A stretch of 44,639 nt of DNA from assembly GCA_900299045.1 (NCBI GenBank), contig OMIH01000100.1, positions 1 to 44,639 on the forward strand. The letters run 5' to 3'. The translations under genes and the position numbers were made by a program. Source of the DNA: Methylococcaceae bacterium. GTDB taxonomy: Bacteria > Pseudomonadota > Gammaproteobacteria > Methylococcales > Methylomonadaceae. Positions 18,120-29,061 of this stretch are shown piece by piece (within the stretch, counting starts at the first letter, position 1; each line of letters begins with the position of its first letter). The notes below the pieces were generated by a model, which saw nothing but the letters and a program-made list of their open reading frames with translations, did not search any database and was not told where the DNA came from.

Positions 18120-19370
18120 CTAAACGGCTAAATGTTCAATACGAGTAACTAACGCGTTTGCCGCAAGTTCAAGACCTTCTTTGTAATAGGCGCTTGCTGT
18201 CGTTGCATCATTATGGTCTAAAGCCAAATCACCGAGTAAGCGATAACTTTGCACACTTGGCTCAATTGAAATACTTTGTTTCAAATAACGCATTGCTTTT
18301 GTGTAATCGGATGTTCTTGCACTTAATTTGCCTAAAACCATCAACAAAACAGCATCGTTACCATGACCAATTAACCAACGCTCCGCTACTTCCAATTGCT
18401 GCTGGGGATTAGGTGATTCAATATTACCAAATAAGACAAGTAATGTGTCACTCCAATTAGCCGATAATGCTTTAACCAATTCATCCTCAATAGTTTCCCC
18501 TGCACCGACATCAATAACAGCCGCAAAATAAATAGCCGCCACACCACGCATCACTTTAACTGACAAAGGAATATCGACCCATAAAGCTTGAAGCGCTTGA
18601 AGATTGCGCTCACTGGCTGTTTTTTTGAGTAAATTACTAAACACTTCAATCTCAACTAACTTTAGATCCGCTTCCATTAATACTTTTTGCGTATTGAGCG
18701 CGGGGATGAGTGAGCGGAGCGCATCCCAATCTTCTAATTTTTGATAAGTTTGATGCAATAATCTCAAGATACTGGCATGTGTTGGATTAATAGAATGCAA
18801 TCGCGTCAATGTTTCTAACGCGAGATCAAATTGCTGTCCAGATAAATTCAGTTCAGCTTGTGTTAATCCAACGACTATTTCAGCATCTGCACCGTGTGCC
18901 CCATGCAGCGCGGCATTTTGTAAATACTCATCACGCTTATCAAGCGCACCGCGTGACTGTGCAGCACGCGCCGCTGTTAAATAATGAATAAGCGGTGCAC
19001 CACTGTGTGAGGCGTGTTTGATTAAAATACTTTCAGCGTCTTCCCAATTTCCTTCAGCAGAATCTACCAAGCCTTTAATTAACGCTTGTTGTGAAATAGC
19101 GAGTTTGTTTGTTTCAACGCGTTTTCTAATTTGTTTAGGTAGACGCAATATCCATCCAATTAAACGAAATAAAATATAGAGAATAAAAAAAACAGTCACT
19201 AATGCGCCTAAAAAAACAAATAGCGACGTTTCAACAGACCACTGCTCAATACCAATTAATACATAGCCAGCGCTGTTTAAGTTTGTTAACCATTGACTAC
19301 CATAAAAAATAGCAGAACCCAGCGAACCTAAAATTATTAAAAGAAAAATGGCTTTTTTCATAGGTATCAT
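18120..19370 (-). CDS. hemY: HemY (heme-biosynthesis-associated TPR inner-membrane protein)
   Basis: Two N-terminal TM helices, then TPR-like helical repeats; last of hemCDXY order. Confidence 0.88.
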   Translation of the reverse strand: MIPMKKAIFLLIILGSLGSAIFYGSQWLTNLNSAGYVLIGIEQWSVETSLFVFLGALVTVFFILYILFRLIGWILRLPKQIRKRVETNKLAISQQALIKGLVDSAEGNWEDAESILIKHASHSGAPLIHYLTAARAAQSRGALDKRDEYLQNAALHGAHGADAEIVVGLTQAELNLSGQQFDLALETLTRLHSINPTHASILRLLHQTYQKLEDWDALRSLIPALNTQKVLMEADLKLVEIEVFSNLLKKTASERNLQALQALWVDIPLSVKVMRGVAAIYFAAVIDVGAGETIEDELVKALSANWSDTLLVLFGNIESPNPQQQLEVAERWLIGHGNDAVLLMVLGKLSARTSDYTKAMRYLKQSISIEPSVQSYRLLGDLALDHNDATTASAYYKEGLELAANALVTRIEHLAV

Positions 19371-19376
19371 TTCTTC

Positions 19377-20546
19377 TTAAGGTTGCGCCGGTGCGGCGGA
19401 GGCGGGTGCGTCGTCTGAATTTTTAGACGCTTTAACGGAAGTCGAGCCAGACAGTGCTTTGTCGGTTTCAACACGCAATTTTGTAATATCGCGCAACATT
19501 TTCAATGACAAACTAATATCAGGGAATTGGCTACGAATTTTAACATCGGTGAGTTTAGTCAATGCAGAAGAGAAATGCTCCATTTCCTTCTCTTTCACAA
19601 AATTTTGCGTTAGCCATTTTTGAGCATCATTTAAACTCGCTTGATAAAGGACGTCGTTTTGCTGAACGAGAGCAATTTTGACCATTTCCAGTTTGACACC
19701 TAATTGTTCACGAATAAATTGTGCTTGTTCTGGCGTTAAAATTTCATTAACGTGCTGTTGAACATGGCGAATAGTGACCATACTTTCTAATCGCCCAAGC
19801 AAGCCATCTACATTGTCTTTTTTGGTTTTAACAGGCACCACCTCTACAATGGGTGATTCAACCTCTTTTCCTGCGTAAGGTAATAATAAAACCAATGAAT
19901 GAATTTGTGATTCTAATGTTTGAAGCGTTGCATAAATGCCCACAATATCAGCCGAATTGACCGCACTAATCGCTGCAATATCCTTCGCTAATTGTTCGCG
20001 TACTTTGTACGCAGCGGCATCACCACTTTCACGAAGTCGCTGATCAGCGGCTTCTAACGCTTCGTGGGTCGTATTAACGTCGCCCATAAGCAGTAAACGC
20101 TGATTGGCAACACTGAGTAGATATTCTGCATCTGCAAGTAGCCAATCACCACGCGTTTTGCCAAGTTGGCGTTGAAGTTTTTGAATTTCTTCAAGTAAAT
20201 TTTTATGAATAGTGTCTAATTTTTCATTATGTAATTGAGAAAAATCATTAACCGTATTATTGAAATGTGCTTCTTTATTTGACACATCTGTTTGAACAGT
20301 TGCCAATTGTGATTGAATTGCAGCTAACTGGGCTTGGTAATCGCTAATTTGCTGAGAAACAGCCCCTTTGACTTCACCACCTAAGCCTTCTTGTTTATCA
20401 CGCAATTGCATCAAAAAGGTATATCCAATGCCAGATAGTGCTCCAATCAGTAATAAAATAATCAAGCCAAACCAAAGTCCGCTGCGAGAGTGTCTGACTT
20501 GCTTTATCTCATTGACAGTTTTTTGTTCTTCGATCAATTCGGCCAT
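19377..20546 (-). CDS. hemX: HemX (uroporphyrinogen-III C-methyltransferase-like membrane protein)
   Basis: Single N-terminal TM (GLWFGLIILLLIGALSGIGYTFL), long coiled coil, DWLLADAEYLLSVANQRLLLMGD motif typical of HemX. Confidence 0.9.
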   Translation of the reverse strand: MAELIEEQKTVNEIKQVRHSRSGLWFGLIILLLIGALSGIGYTFLMQLRDKQEGLGGEVKGAVSQQISDYQAQLAAIQSQLATVQTDVSNKEAHFNNTVNDFSQLHNEKLDTIHKNLLEEIQKLQRQLGKTRGDWLLADAEYLLSVANQRLLLMGDVNTTHEALEAADQRLRESGDAAAYKVREQLAKDIAAISAVNSADIVGIYATLQTLESQIHSLVLLLPYAGKEVESPIVEVVPVKTKKDNVDGLLGRLESMVTIRHVQQHVNEILTPEQAQFIREQLGVKLEMVKIALVQQNDVLYQASLNDAQKWLTQNFVKEKEMEHFSSALTKLTDVKIRSQFPDISLSLKMLRDITKLRVETDKALSGSTSVKASKNSDDAPASAAPAQP

Positions 20547-20547
20547 T

Positions 20548-21315
20548 TTATTTTCCGTGTATTATTGTTGTGACTGCTTTAAGGATTGCATCATCTGACG
20601 GTGATTGCGCAATTGATATCCATTGAAAACCAAGTGATTTAGCAATGTCTTTAATGCGTTCACTGATGACAACTAAAGGCAGTTGTTTTAACATGTCATG
20701 TTGCGCGAATGGCAACATAGTCACTAAATTTTGTATCGCATCGCCACTGGTGGCGGTAATTATATTTAACTGTTTTTGTGTAATAAGTTGCACGACATCA
20801 CTGCAATCAATAGCGGGTATCACTCGACGATAAACATGTTGATATTCAACCGTTACACCATACGCTGTTAATGTTTCAAAAAGTGTTTCGCGTCCATTTT
20901 CACCACGCACAATAACGATGTGTTTAGGCATCCTTTTTTGATTGACAAGCAATGCTAACAAAGCTTCGCTATTATAACCCTGCTCGGGCATTAAATCGAC
21001 GCTTACACCCATTGTTATCAATGCGCGTGCTGTTGCTTGACCAATTGCCATGCAAGACGTGGTTCGCAATCGTGCTATTTTAGCATCATCTAACTGTGAA
21101 CAATATAATGTCGCTGCATTTGCACTAGTAAAAATAACACCATCAGCCTGATTCAATTGTCGTTCAACATCCTTAACATCAAGCAATATAGGGAAAATTT
21201 CGAGTGTTGGAAAAGGGATAGGAATGCCATTTTTTTTCGCAATAATTGTACATAAATGTTCAGATTGATGCGCGGGGCGCGTTACTAAAATACGCGCCTG
21301 ATTCAAATCACACAT
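20548..21315 (-). CDS. hemD: Uroporphyrinogen-III synthase
   Basis: ILVTRPAHQSEHLCTII, ADGVIFTSANAA, IVRGENGRETLFETL; overlaps hemC stop by 1 nt. Confidence 0.9.
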   Translation of the reverse strand: MCDLNQARILVTRPAHQSEHLCTIIAKKNGIPIPFPTLEIFPILLDVKDVERQLNQADGVIFTSANAATLYCSQLDDAKIARLRTTSCMAIGQATARALITMGVSVDLMPEQGYNSEALLALLVNQKRMPKHIVIVRGENGRETLFETLTAYGVTVEYQHVYRRVIPAIDCSDVVQLITQKQLNIITATSGDAIQNLVTMLPFAQHDMLKQLPLVVISERIKDIAKSLGFQWISIAQSPSDDAILKAVTTIIHGK

Positions 21316-22241
21316 TAATCCAGTAACGCTTGCAAAATGTCAAAAGCGCCTTGCGCTAGTAAATCCTCCGCAATCGCTTCACCTATAGCAAAAGCATCGC
21401 TAATATGTCCGCGTTTTTCAGCGCGATAAATCACACTCCCATCGGGATTTCCTACCAGTCCACGCATCGATATTTCATCATTGTCAATTTGCGCAAATCC
21501 AGCTATGGGGACTTGGCAGCCGCCATTGAGTTTGGCATTCATCGCACGTTCTGCTGTAACACATATCGCTGTTGACGGGTTATTTAATGCTTTTAAAATT
21601 GTATTCACTTGCAAATCATCACTGCGACACTCAATACCAATCGCACCTTGTCCAATGGCAGGTAAACTGATTTGTGTAGGCAAACACTGCGCAATACGAT
21701 TCTCCATACCAAGGCGTTTCAATCCAGCAGAGGCAAGAATAATCGCATCGTACTCTCCTGCGTCCAATTTCGCTAAACGCGTATTCACATTCCCGCGCAA
21801 TGATAAAATTTCAGCATTTGGAAACATTGCTTTAATTTGACATTGACGACGCAGACTAGAGGTTCCAATACGCGCATTTTCAGGCAACGCATCTAACGAT
21901 GAATAATGATTTGAAACAAACGCATCAGTGGGATCTTCTCGTTCCAAAATCGCCGCTAAATGTAAACCATCTGGAAAAGTTACGGGGACATCTTTCATAG
22001 AATGCACAGCAATATCTGCATGACCTTCAAGCATACCCTGCTCTAATTCTTTGACAAATAACCCTTTGCCACCAATTTTGGCTAATGGCGCATCGAGAAT
22101 TTTATCGCCTCGCGTGACCATTTTGACCAGTTGCGTTTGAGTAGAGGGAAAAAGTGCTTTTATACGTTCAGAAACATACTCAGCTTGCCAAAGCGCTAAA
22201 GGACTTTGACGGGTTGCGATACGAATAATTTGAATAGTCAC
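21315..22241 (-). CDS. hemC: Porphobilinogen deaminase (hydroxymethylbilane synthase)
   Basis: [65 protein letters not shown]. Confidence 0.97.
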   Translation of the reverse strand: MTIQIIRIATRQSPLALWQAEYVSERIKALFPSTQTQLVKMVTRGDKILDAPLAKIGGKGLFVKELEQGMLEGHADIAVHSMKDVPVTFPDGLHLAAILEREDPTDAFVSNHYSSLDALPENARIGTSSLRRQCQIKAMFPNAEILSLRGNVNTRLAKLDAGEYDAIILASAGLKRLGMENRIAQCLPTQISLPAIGQGAIGIECRSDDLQVNTILKALNNPSTAICVTAERAMNAKLNGGCQVPIAGFAQIDNDEISMRGLVGNPDGSVIYRAEKRGHISDAFAIGEAIAEDLLAQGAFDILQALLD

Positions 22242-22378
22242 TGCAATAATTTAGGATAAAAGAGTTAAAATGCGGAAGAGTTTAGCGTAAATCGTGGATT
22301 TCGTCGAAAATTAAACAGCACGAGAAAGAACAATTCGTCATAATTGTCCTTCCCGCCCTGTTTTTAAGATCATAAAAC

Positions 22379-24952
22379 TTAATGTGAAAACACTAACTCA
22401 CCATTTACTTCAGTGACCTTTATCACATCACCTGCCACAAAATGTCCAGCTAAAATAGATTGCGCTAAAGGATTTTCAAGCTGTTGCGCAATAGCGCGTT
22501 TCATTGGACGTGCGCCGTAAATGGGATCAAATCCGGCTTCACCCAATAAATCAAGCGCAGCATCTGAAATCTCAAACCCCATATCACGCTCTTGCAACCG
22601 CTTGCGTAAATAGTCGATTTGAATAGTCGAAATTGCACGCACTTGTTTACGCCCAAGCGAGTGAAAAACGACAGCTTCATCAATTCGATTAATAAATTCT
22701 GGTCGAAATTTTGTCGCTACAATATCCATTACCGCATTTTTCATGACGCTATAAAGTACGTCACCTGATAACGCTTGAATCGTATCTGAACCGATATTGG
22801 ACGTCATTACAATAATGGTATTTTTAAAATCCACTGTCCGTCCTTGTCCATCAGTTAAACGACCATCGTCTAATACTTGTAATAAAATATTAAAGACATC
22901 GGGGTGCGCTTTTTCGATTTCATCCAGCAAAATAACGCTATACGGTTTACGTCGCACTAATTCTGTTAAATAACCGCCCTCTTCATAGCCAACATAACCA
23001 GGAGGTGCACCAATCAAACGCGCCACAGAATGTTTTTCCATAAACTCTGACATATCAATACGCACCATGGCATCGGGCGTATCAAACATAAATTCCGCTA
23101 ACGCTTTGCATAACTCCGTTTTACCAACACCGGTAGGACCTAAAAACAAAAATGAACCATTAGGTCGATTAGGATCCGACAGTCCTGCGCGTGATCGACG
23201 AATAGCGTTGCTCACGGCTTTTAATGCCTCATCTTGCCCAATGACGCGCTGCTTTAAATACGTTTCCATGTGTAGGAGTTTTTCACGCTCTCCTTCGCGC
23301 ATTTTTGACACTGGAATGCCCGTCCATTTAGACACAATCTCAGCGATTTCGTCTTCAGTGACTTTATTACGCAACAGCGTCATTTTCTGTGTATCAAATG
23401 TGGCACTTTGTGCAATTTGCTTTTCTAATTCGGGAATAATGCCATATTGCAATTCAGACATACGCGCTAAATCATTATTGCGCCTCGCTGTTTCAACTTC
23501 TAATCGAGCATGCTCTAATTTTTCTTTAATCGCTGCGCTACCTTGCAGAGCGGATTTCTCTGCTTTCCAAACTTCTTCTAAATCAGAATATTCTTGCTCT
23601 AACGCACTAATTTCTTGTTCAAGAATATGTAACCGTTTTTTAGATGCGGCATCTTTTTCTTTTTTAAGCGCGACTTGTTCAATTTTAAGTTGAATTAAGC
23701 GGCAATGCAGTTTATCCATCATTTCCGGCTTTGAATCAATTTCCATGCGAATGCGACTTGCCGCTTCATCAATTAAATCAATGGCTTTATCGGGCAATTG
23801 ACGATCTGAAATATACCGATAAGAAAGCGCCGCCGCTGCAACAATCGCAGGATCTGTAATATCAACACCATGATGAACTTCGTATTTTTCTTTTAACCCA
23901 CGCAAAATAGCAATCGTATCTTCTACACTAGGCTCGTCGACCAAAACTTTTTGAAAACGACGCTCAAGTGCCGCATCTTTTTCAATGTATTTGCGATACT
24001 CTTCCAAGGTTGTCGCGCCAACACAATGCAAATCACCTCTTGCGAGTGCAGGTTTTAACATATTTCCTGCATCCATTGCGCCATCGGCTTTCCCTGCACC
24101 AACCATGGTATGCAATTCATCAATAAATAAAATGACTTGTCCTTCTTGCTTGGCTAAATCATTTAATACCGCTTTTAAACGCTCTTCAAATTCACCACGA
24201 AATTTTGCCCCTGCAATCAATGCTGCCATATCGAGTGACAAAACCTGTTTGTGTTTCATTCCCTCTGGGACTTCGCCGTTGACAATACGCTGTGCTAAAC
24301 CTTCAACAATGGCACTTTTACCTACACCGGGTTGCCCAATGAGAACAGGATTGTTTTTTGTTCGGCGTTGCAATACTTGAATCGTTCGACGAATTTCATC
24401 GTCACGACCAATAACCGGATCAAGTTTACCTTGCATCGCACGTTGCGTTAAATTCACCGTATATTTAGTTAACGCCTGACGTTGATCTTCTGCATTCGCC
24501 TCATTCACCGTTTCACCTCCACGCAATTTTTCAATTGCGCTTTCAAGTAGCCCTTTATTTATGCCAAATTTTTTGAATGTTTCTGTTAACGAGCATTTTT
24601 CATCCGCAATAGCGAGTAAAAACAATTCACTAGAAATAAATGTATCATTGCGTTTTTGCGCGAGTTTATCGGTCATATTAAGCAAACGATCAAGTTCACT
24701 TGATACACGCACATCGCCACCGGTTCCGCTCACGCTCGCTAAACGATTCACGACAGCAAGCAATTCGACGCGTAAACTAGACACGTTAATACCGCTCTGG
24801 GCAAGCAGTGGCTTAATACTGCCACTTTCTTGATCAATTAACGCTAAAAGTAAATGCACGGGCTCAATGAATTGATGATCTTTTCCCAGCGCTAAACTTT
24901 GCGCACCTGCAATCGCTTCATGAAATGTACTGGTTAATTTATCTGTTCTCAT
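22379..24952 (-). CDS. clpB: ATP-dependent disaggregase ClpB
   Basis: ClpN repeats, Walker [11 protein letters not shown] and [10 protein letters not shown], coiled-coil M domain, [29 protein letters not shown]. Confidence 0.97.
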   Translation of the reverse strand: MRTDKLTSTFHEAIAGAQSLALGKDHQFIEPVHLLLALIDQESGSIKPLLAQSGINVSSLRVELLAVVNRLASVSGTGGDVRVSSELDRLLNMTDKLAQKRNDTFISSELFLLAIADEKCSLTETFKKFGINKGLLESAIEKLRGGETVNEANAEDQRQALTKYTVNLTQRAMQGKLDPVIGRDDEIRRTIQVLQRRTKNNPVLIGQPGVGKSAIVEGLAQRIVNGEVPEGMKHKQVLSLDMAALIAGAKFRGEFEERLKAVLNDLAKQEGQVILFIDELHTMVGAGKADGAMDAGNMLKPALARGDLHCVGATTLEEYRKYIEKDAALERRFQKVLVDEPSVEDTIAILRGLKEKYEVHHGVDITDPAIVAAAALSYRYISDRQLPDKAIDLIDEAASRIRMEIDSKPEMMDKLHCRLIQLKIEQVALKKEKDAASKKRLHILEQEISALEQEYSDLEEVWKAEKSALQGSAAIKEKLEHARLEVETARRNNDLARMSELQYGIIPELEKQIAQSATFDTQKMTLLRNKVTEDEIAEIVSKWTGIPVSKMREGEREKLLHMETYLKQRVIGQDEALKAVSNAIRRSRAGLSDPNRPNGSFLFLGPTGVGKTELCKALAEFMFDTPDAMVRIDMSEFMEKHSVARLIGAPPGYVGYEEGGYLTELVRRKPYSVILLDEIEKAHPDVFNILLQVLDDGRLTDGQGRTVDFKNTIIVMTSNIGSDTIQALSGDVLYSVMKNAVMDIVATKFRPEFINRIDEAVVFHSLGRKQVRAISTIQIDYLRKRLQERDMGFEISDAALDLLGEAGFDPIYGARPMKRAIAQQLENPLAQSILAGHFVAGDVIKVTEVNGELVFSH

Positions 24953-24995
24953 TATTGAATTTCCTTTTAGATTTAAAGAAATGAACTTGTTTCAA

Positions 24996-25023
24996 TAATG
25001 GTGTTCTAAAACCAGAATTCAAG
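24996..25023 (-). promoter_or_regulatory. Putative sigma32 (heat-shock) promoter for clpB
   Basis: On minus strand: CTTGAA - 14 nt - CACCATTA, close to the sigma32 consensus CTTGAA-N(11-16)-CCCCATnT; just upstream of clpB ATG. Confidence 0.55.
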
Positions 25024-25035
25024 TAGGTGAGAACA

Positions 25036-27216
25036 TTACATCACTCTTAGCTTTGTGTAGAGCGTCATTAACCACCGTGAATCATCTGAAAATTTAATCA
25101 ACGCGCGTTCGGTTTTGCCTTCACCTTCAATTTTCAAAATCATACCGACGCCAAAACTTTCATGCTCAACACACTGTCCTTGACGATACAGCCCTCCGCT
25201 TTGCATCTCTTTTGGTAAATTGCTCACTGAAAAATTCGATGATTTTGCCGTAATTGGGCGAGATACTTCCCTTTTTGGACGCACTTCGTCGAGAAGCTCT
25301 ACGGGCAACTCACGCAAAAAACGCGACTTACTCGCTGGCATTTCACGTCCATATAAAAGTCGTTTTTCAGCGTGCGTGATATACAATTTTTCTCGCGCTC
25401 GCGTAATGCCGACGTAACATAAACGCCGCTCTTCTTCTAATTTTCCTGCATCATAAATAGATTGCTGAGAAGGAAACAAACCTTCTTCAACGCCAACCAA
25501 AAATACTAAATGAAACTCCAAGCCTTTGGCTGTATGTAAGGTCATTAGCTGGACACAATCATCAAATTCATCTGCTTGTGATTCTACAGATTCCAAGGCG
25601 GCATGGCTTAAAAATTCAGATAACTCCGATATATCCGCATCGCTATTCACATCCATTTTGAACAAATTGGCGGCATTGACAAGCTCTTTTAAGTTTTCAA
25701 TTTTTTCAGCACTTTTTTCAACTTTATCTTGCGAATAAAACGCCATTAGACCACTGTTTTCAATAGCAAGTTGAACCTTTTCACCTAACGGTAACTCGGC
25801 TGTTTTAACCGCTAATTGGTCAATCAAATCCAAAAAATAAAATAACGCATTCGCAGCACGATTTGGTAATAATTTTTGCTCAATTAATGATTGCGCAGCC
25901 TGCCAAAGTGAGGTTTGCTGCGTATTGGCTAGCTGTCGAATTTCATCAATCGTTTTCAAACCAATGCCGCGCGTTGGCGTATTCACAACACGGTCAAATG
26001 ACGCATCATCGTGACGATTGGCGAGTAATCGCAAATAAGCGAGTGCATTTTTAATTTCAGCACGATCAAAAAAGCGTAGCCCGCCATAAACACGGTAAGG
26101 TGTTTTAGTGAGCATAAGCTGTTCTTCGAATTGACGGGATTGGGCATTTGAGCGATATAAAATCGCGACATCAACGCGTTTATTTCCCGCTTCAACCCAT
26201 GCGCGAATACGCTCAACCACATACTTTGCCTCATCAACATCACTAAATGCCCCGTAAACACTGATTTTTTCACCATCAGGTAAATCCGTCCACAACGCTT
26301 TACCAAGACGACTTTTGTTATTAGCAATGATGTGATTTGCTGCTTTTAATATGACGCCACTCGACCGATAATTTTGTTCTAATTTAATGGTTTGATGCGT
26401 TGGATAGTGATCTTTGAAATGATAAATATTTTCAATTTTTGCCCCTCGCCAACCATAAATAGCTTGGTCATCATCTCCAACCACAAAAATGTTATCACGA
26501 TTAGGACTTAACAAGGTTAACCACGCATATTGCAAATGATTAGTATCTTGAAATTCATCAACATGAATTTGACTAAATCGCTGCTGATATTGTGTGAGTA
26601 TATTTTCATTATCACGAAAAAGTTCATAAACACGTAGTAATAATTCTGAAAAATCCACGACACCTGAACGCTCACAAGCGGCTTCATATTCTTGGTAAAT
26701 GCGTAGAAAACGTCGTGTATTTTTATCTTCATTGCCAACTAAATGAAAACTACGCAACGCGGCATCTTTTTTTTCATTAATAAACCATTGCACTTCTTTT
26801 GCTGGCAGTTCTTTATCGTCAATTTTCAAATCCGCCAGAATGCGTTTAATCAAGCGTTGTTGATCATTTGAGTCAAGCACTTGAAAATCTTTAGGTAAAC
26901 GCGCTTGCTCTGCATGACGACGTAGTAGACGGTGCGCAATACCGTGAAATGTTCCAATCCACATCGAGCTCGCACTACTATCAAGTAAATGCTCAATACG
27001 CCCACGCATTTCATTTGCCGCTTTATTGGTAAACGTGACTGCGAGAATACTTTGTGGCGAAAGTGCATTAACTTGTATTTGCCAAACAATTCGGTGCACT
27101 AAAACACGCGTTTTACCGCTGCCAGCACCAGCTAAAATCAGCATAGCTTGTGAAGGAGCTGTGACGGCTGCGCGTTGCGCATCGTTGAGTGGAGCAATGA
27201 TTGAGGTAATATCCAT
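25036..27216 (-). CDS. uvrD: Superfamily 1 DNA helicase, UvrD type
   Basis: LNDAQRAAVTAPSQAMLILAGAGSGKTRVL, TFTNKAANEMRGRI, DEFQDTN, GDDDQAIYGWRGA, LEQNYRS, VQLMTLHTAKGLEF, ITRARE. Confidence 0.95.
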   Translation of the reverse strand: MDITSIIAPLNDAQRAAVTAPSQAMLILAGAGSGKTRVLVHRIVWQIQVNALSPQSILAVTFTNKAANEMRGRIEHLLDSSASSMWIGTFHGIAHRLLRRHAEQARLPKDFQVLDSNDQQRLIKRILADLKIDDKELPAKEVQWFINEKKDAALRSFHLVGNEDKNTRRFLRIYQEYEAACERSGVVDFSELLLRVYELFRDNENILTQYQQRFSQIHVDEFQDTNHLQYAWLTLLSPNRDNIFVVGDDDQAIYGWRGAKIENIYHFKDHYPTHQTIKLEQNYRSSGVILKAANHIIANNKSRLGKALWTDLPDGEKISVYGAFSDVDEAKYVVERIRAWVEAGNKRVDVAILYRSNAQSRQFEEQLMLTKTPYRVYGGLRFFDRAEIKNALAYLRLLANRHDDASFDRVVNTPTRGIGLKTIDEIRQLANTQQTSLWQAAQSLIEQKLLPNRAANALFYFLDLIDQLAVKTAELPLGEKVQLAIENSGLMAFYSQDKVEKSAEKIENLKELVNAANLFKMDVNSDADISELSEFLSHAALESVESQADEFDDCVQLMTLHTAKGLEFHLVFLVGVEEGLFPSQQSIYDAGKLEEERRLCYVGITRAREKLYITHAEKRLLYGREMPASKSRFLRELPVELLDEVRPKREVSRPITAKSSNFSVSNLPKEMQSGGLYRQGQCVEHESFGVGMILKIEGEGKTERALIKFSDDSRWLMTLYTKLRVM

Positions 27217-27327
27217 AATTTTATCGCTTGCAGATTTTTAACAGCTGTGTATAGTTTGAAGGTAAACACGGTCAATCATTGATGACCTGTTTTCTATGAC
27301 ATTATTATACAGAGAAGGTTTTTTAAA

Positions 27328-27528
27328 ATGAGTTTTGATTATAAACGTTTATGTAAATTCGAATTGAACTTAGACGAAACAAAAAAGAAATATCGCTTAT
27401 ACGCTGGCGCAGCGACGCTTGTCACGTCGCTCATCACCGCAAGCATTCCGCTTTTAGTGATTGGTTTAGTGCTGACAGCAACAGGTTATTCAGGCTGGTG
27501 CCCGCTCTGCTCTGCGCTTGAAAAATAA
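27328..27528 (+). CDS. Small membrane protein, DUF2892 / YgaP-transmembrane-like
   Basis: 66 aa, two hydrophobic segments, C-terminal TGYSGWCPLCSALEK reminiscent of the family; AGAAGG upstream. Confidence 0.7.
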   Translation: MSFDYKRLCKFELNLDETKKKYRLYAGAATLVTSLITASIPLLVIGLVLTATGYSGWCPLCSALEK

Positions 27529-27581
27529 GCGTCTACATTCCCACACGCATTGCATCCAAACAATGACAGTGCGTGTGATAC

Positions 27582-28919
27582 TTGATTTCACTTCATTCCA
27601 ACCCAAACGCTGTGACAACTGTTTACCCTATTCCTGAAAATCATGCACAACGTTTTGTGCTACACAACGAAGTTCACGCTCGCTCATCGTTAATTCTTGG
27701 TTTACCTTTGCGAGCAACTCACTTAGCACTCTCGCGTTCTGCTGATGAAAAATGGCATGAACGTCATCATTTAGAGCAGCTCTGTGCACGATTTGGCGTT
27801 GTAGCACCTGCAATAGATGCCGATCACTTTAGTGCCACGTTCGATTCTTTTCAACTTCGATGGGAACAGCACGGTGAATTTAGTACTTATACATTTTATG
27901 TTCAAGGTGTTGAAGACGAGCCATTTTCATCCCCTGCATTAAAAAAAGTGCCTGTTGATTGGCTAGCCTCTTTGACAGGAAAAATTGTAGTTGCTACCCA
28001 CGCAACGATTCTACCTGCAACGAATAAAGCAAATACCATTGCCAATTTAGCTGATATTTCTCCCTATTTTGCTAATAACCCCATTGTTGGGTCGACTGTC
28101 ACGGGGGGCGCTGCAAATGTTTTTACTGATTTTCGCATTCATGTTGATGGTTTTAGTCGTTTTTTGATTGTTGATCAGAATTTACGGGTTGAGCAAGGAG
28201 CAAGATTGCTTCATCGGTTATTTGAAATAGAAGTCTATCGCGTACTCGCCCTACTCGCTTTTCCTATCGCAAGAAAACTCTATCCTGAGCTCAAAAAGGC
28301 AGACCAGCAACTCTATACAATCACCAATGCGATGACTCAATCCGCAAGGGATGACACAAAACTACTCGATGAACTCACTGCACTAGCAGCAGAAATTGAA
28401 AATCACGTTTCGAGTAATCACCTTCGTTTCGCAGCAGCAGATGCGTATTATAATTTAGTCGAACGACGCCTAATTGACTTGCGAGAAGAGCGTATTCAAG
28501 GCATTCAAACTATCGGGGAATTTATCAATCGTCGTTTAGAGCCTGCGGTCAATACGTGCCGCTCAACGTCAAATCGATTTAAATCACTTTCTGAACGTGT
28601 TGGTAATGCAAGCCAATTACTGCGTACGCGGGTAGACATTATTATTGAAAGGCAAAATCAAAGTCTACTTACCTCAATGAATTTACGCGCAAAAATGCAA
28701 CTGCGCATGCAACAAATGGTTGAAGGTATTTCGATTGTTGCAATTACCTACTATACCGCCAGTTTAATTCGCGCAATGACACAAACACTTCAATCACTGG
28801 GATGGCATGTTGAACCTGAAATTATTGAAGGAGCAAGTATCCCTTTTATTTTAATTGGTATTGGACTGGGTTTTAAACGTGTTCATCATATTATTAAAAC
28901 CACCACAGATGCCTCATAA
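27582..28919 (+). CDS. DUF3422 family membrane-associated protein
   Basis: RFVLHNEVHARS...LALSRSADEKWHERHHLEQLCARFG, RLLHRLFEIEVYRVLALLAFPIAR, C-terminal VEGISIVAITYYTASL helices. First in-frame start is TTG. Confidence 0.85.
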   Translation: MISLHSNPNAVTTVYPIPENHAQRFVLHNEVHARSSLILGLPLRATHLALSRSADEKWHERHHLEQLCARFGVVAPAIDADHFSATFDSFQLRWEQHGEFSTYTFYVQGVEDEPFSSPALKKVPVDWLASLTGKIVVATHATILPATNKANTIANLADISPYFANNPIVGSTVTGGAANVFTDFRIHVDGFSRFLIVDQNLRVEQGARLLHRLFEIEVYRVLALLAFPIARKLYPELKKADQQLYTITNAMTQSARDDTKLLDELTALAAEIENHVSSNHLRFAAADAYYNLVERRLIDLREERIQGIQTIGEFINRRLEPAVNTCRSTSNRFKSLSERVGNASQLLRTRVDIIIERQNQSLLTSMNLRAKMQLRMQQMVEGISIVAITYYTASLIRAMTQTLQSLGWHVEPEIIEGASIPFILIGIGLGFKRVHHIIKTTTDAS

Positions 28920-29061
28920 AAAATGTTAGATGAAAACTTTTTTTCTCCAGCATTGCCCTTATAATGTAAAACAATCAACACAAAAACGAGTCATTCTATT
29001 TTTTATTTTTTTAAAATAGAGCTTTTATCTTTTTCAATTTTATTATTTATCATTCAACTCA

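Noticed and set aside
23067-23693. 208-aa plus-strand ORF opposite clpB
   Set aside because: Long but low-complexity (S/A/R-rich) antisense frame of the conserved ClpB sequence; no known domain; typical shadow ORF.
25983-27089. Several minus-strand ORFs in other frames within uvrD
   Set aside because: Overlap the intact UvrD frame in alternate frames; composition not protein-like.
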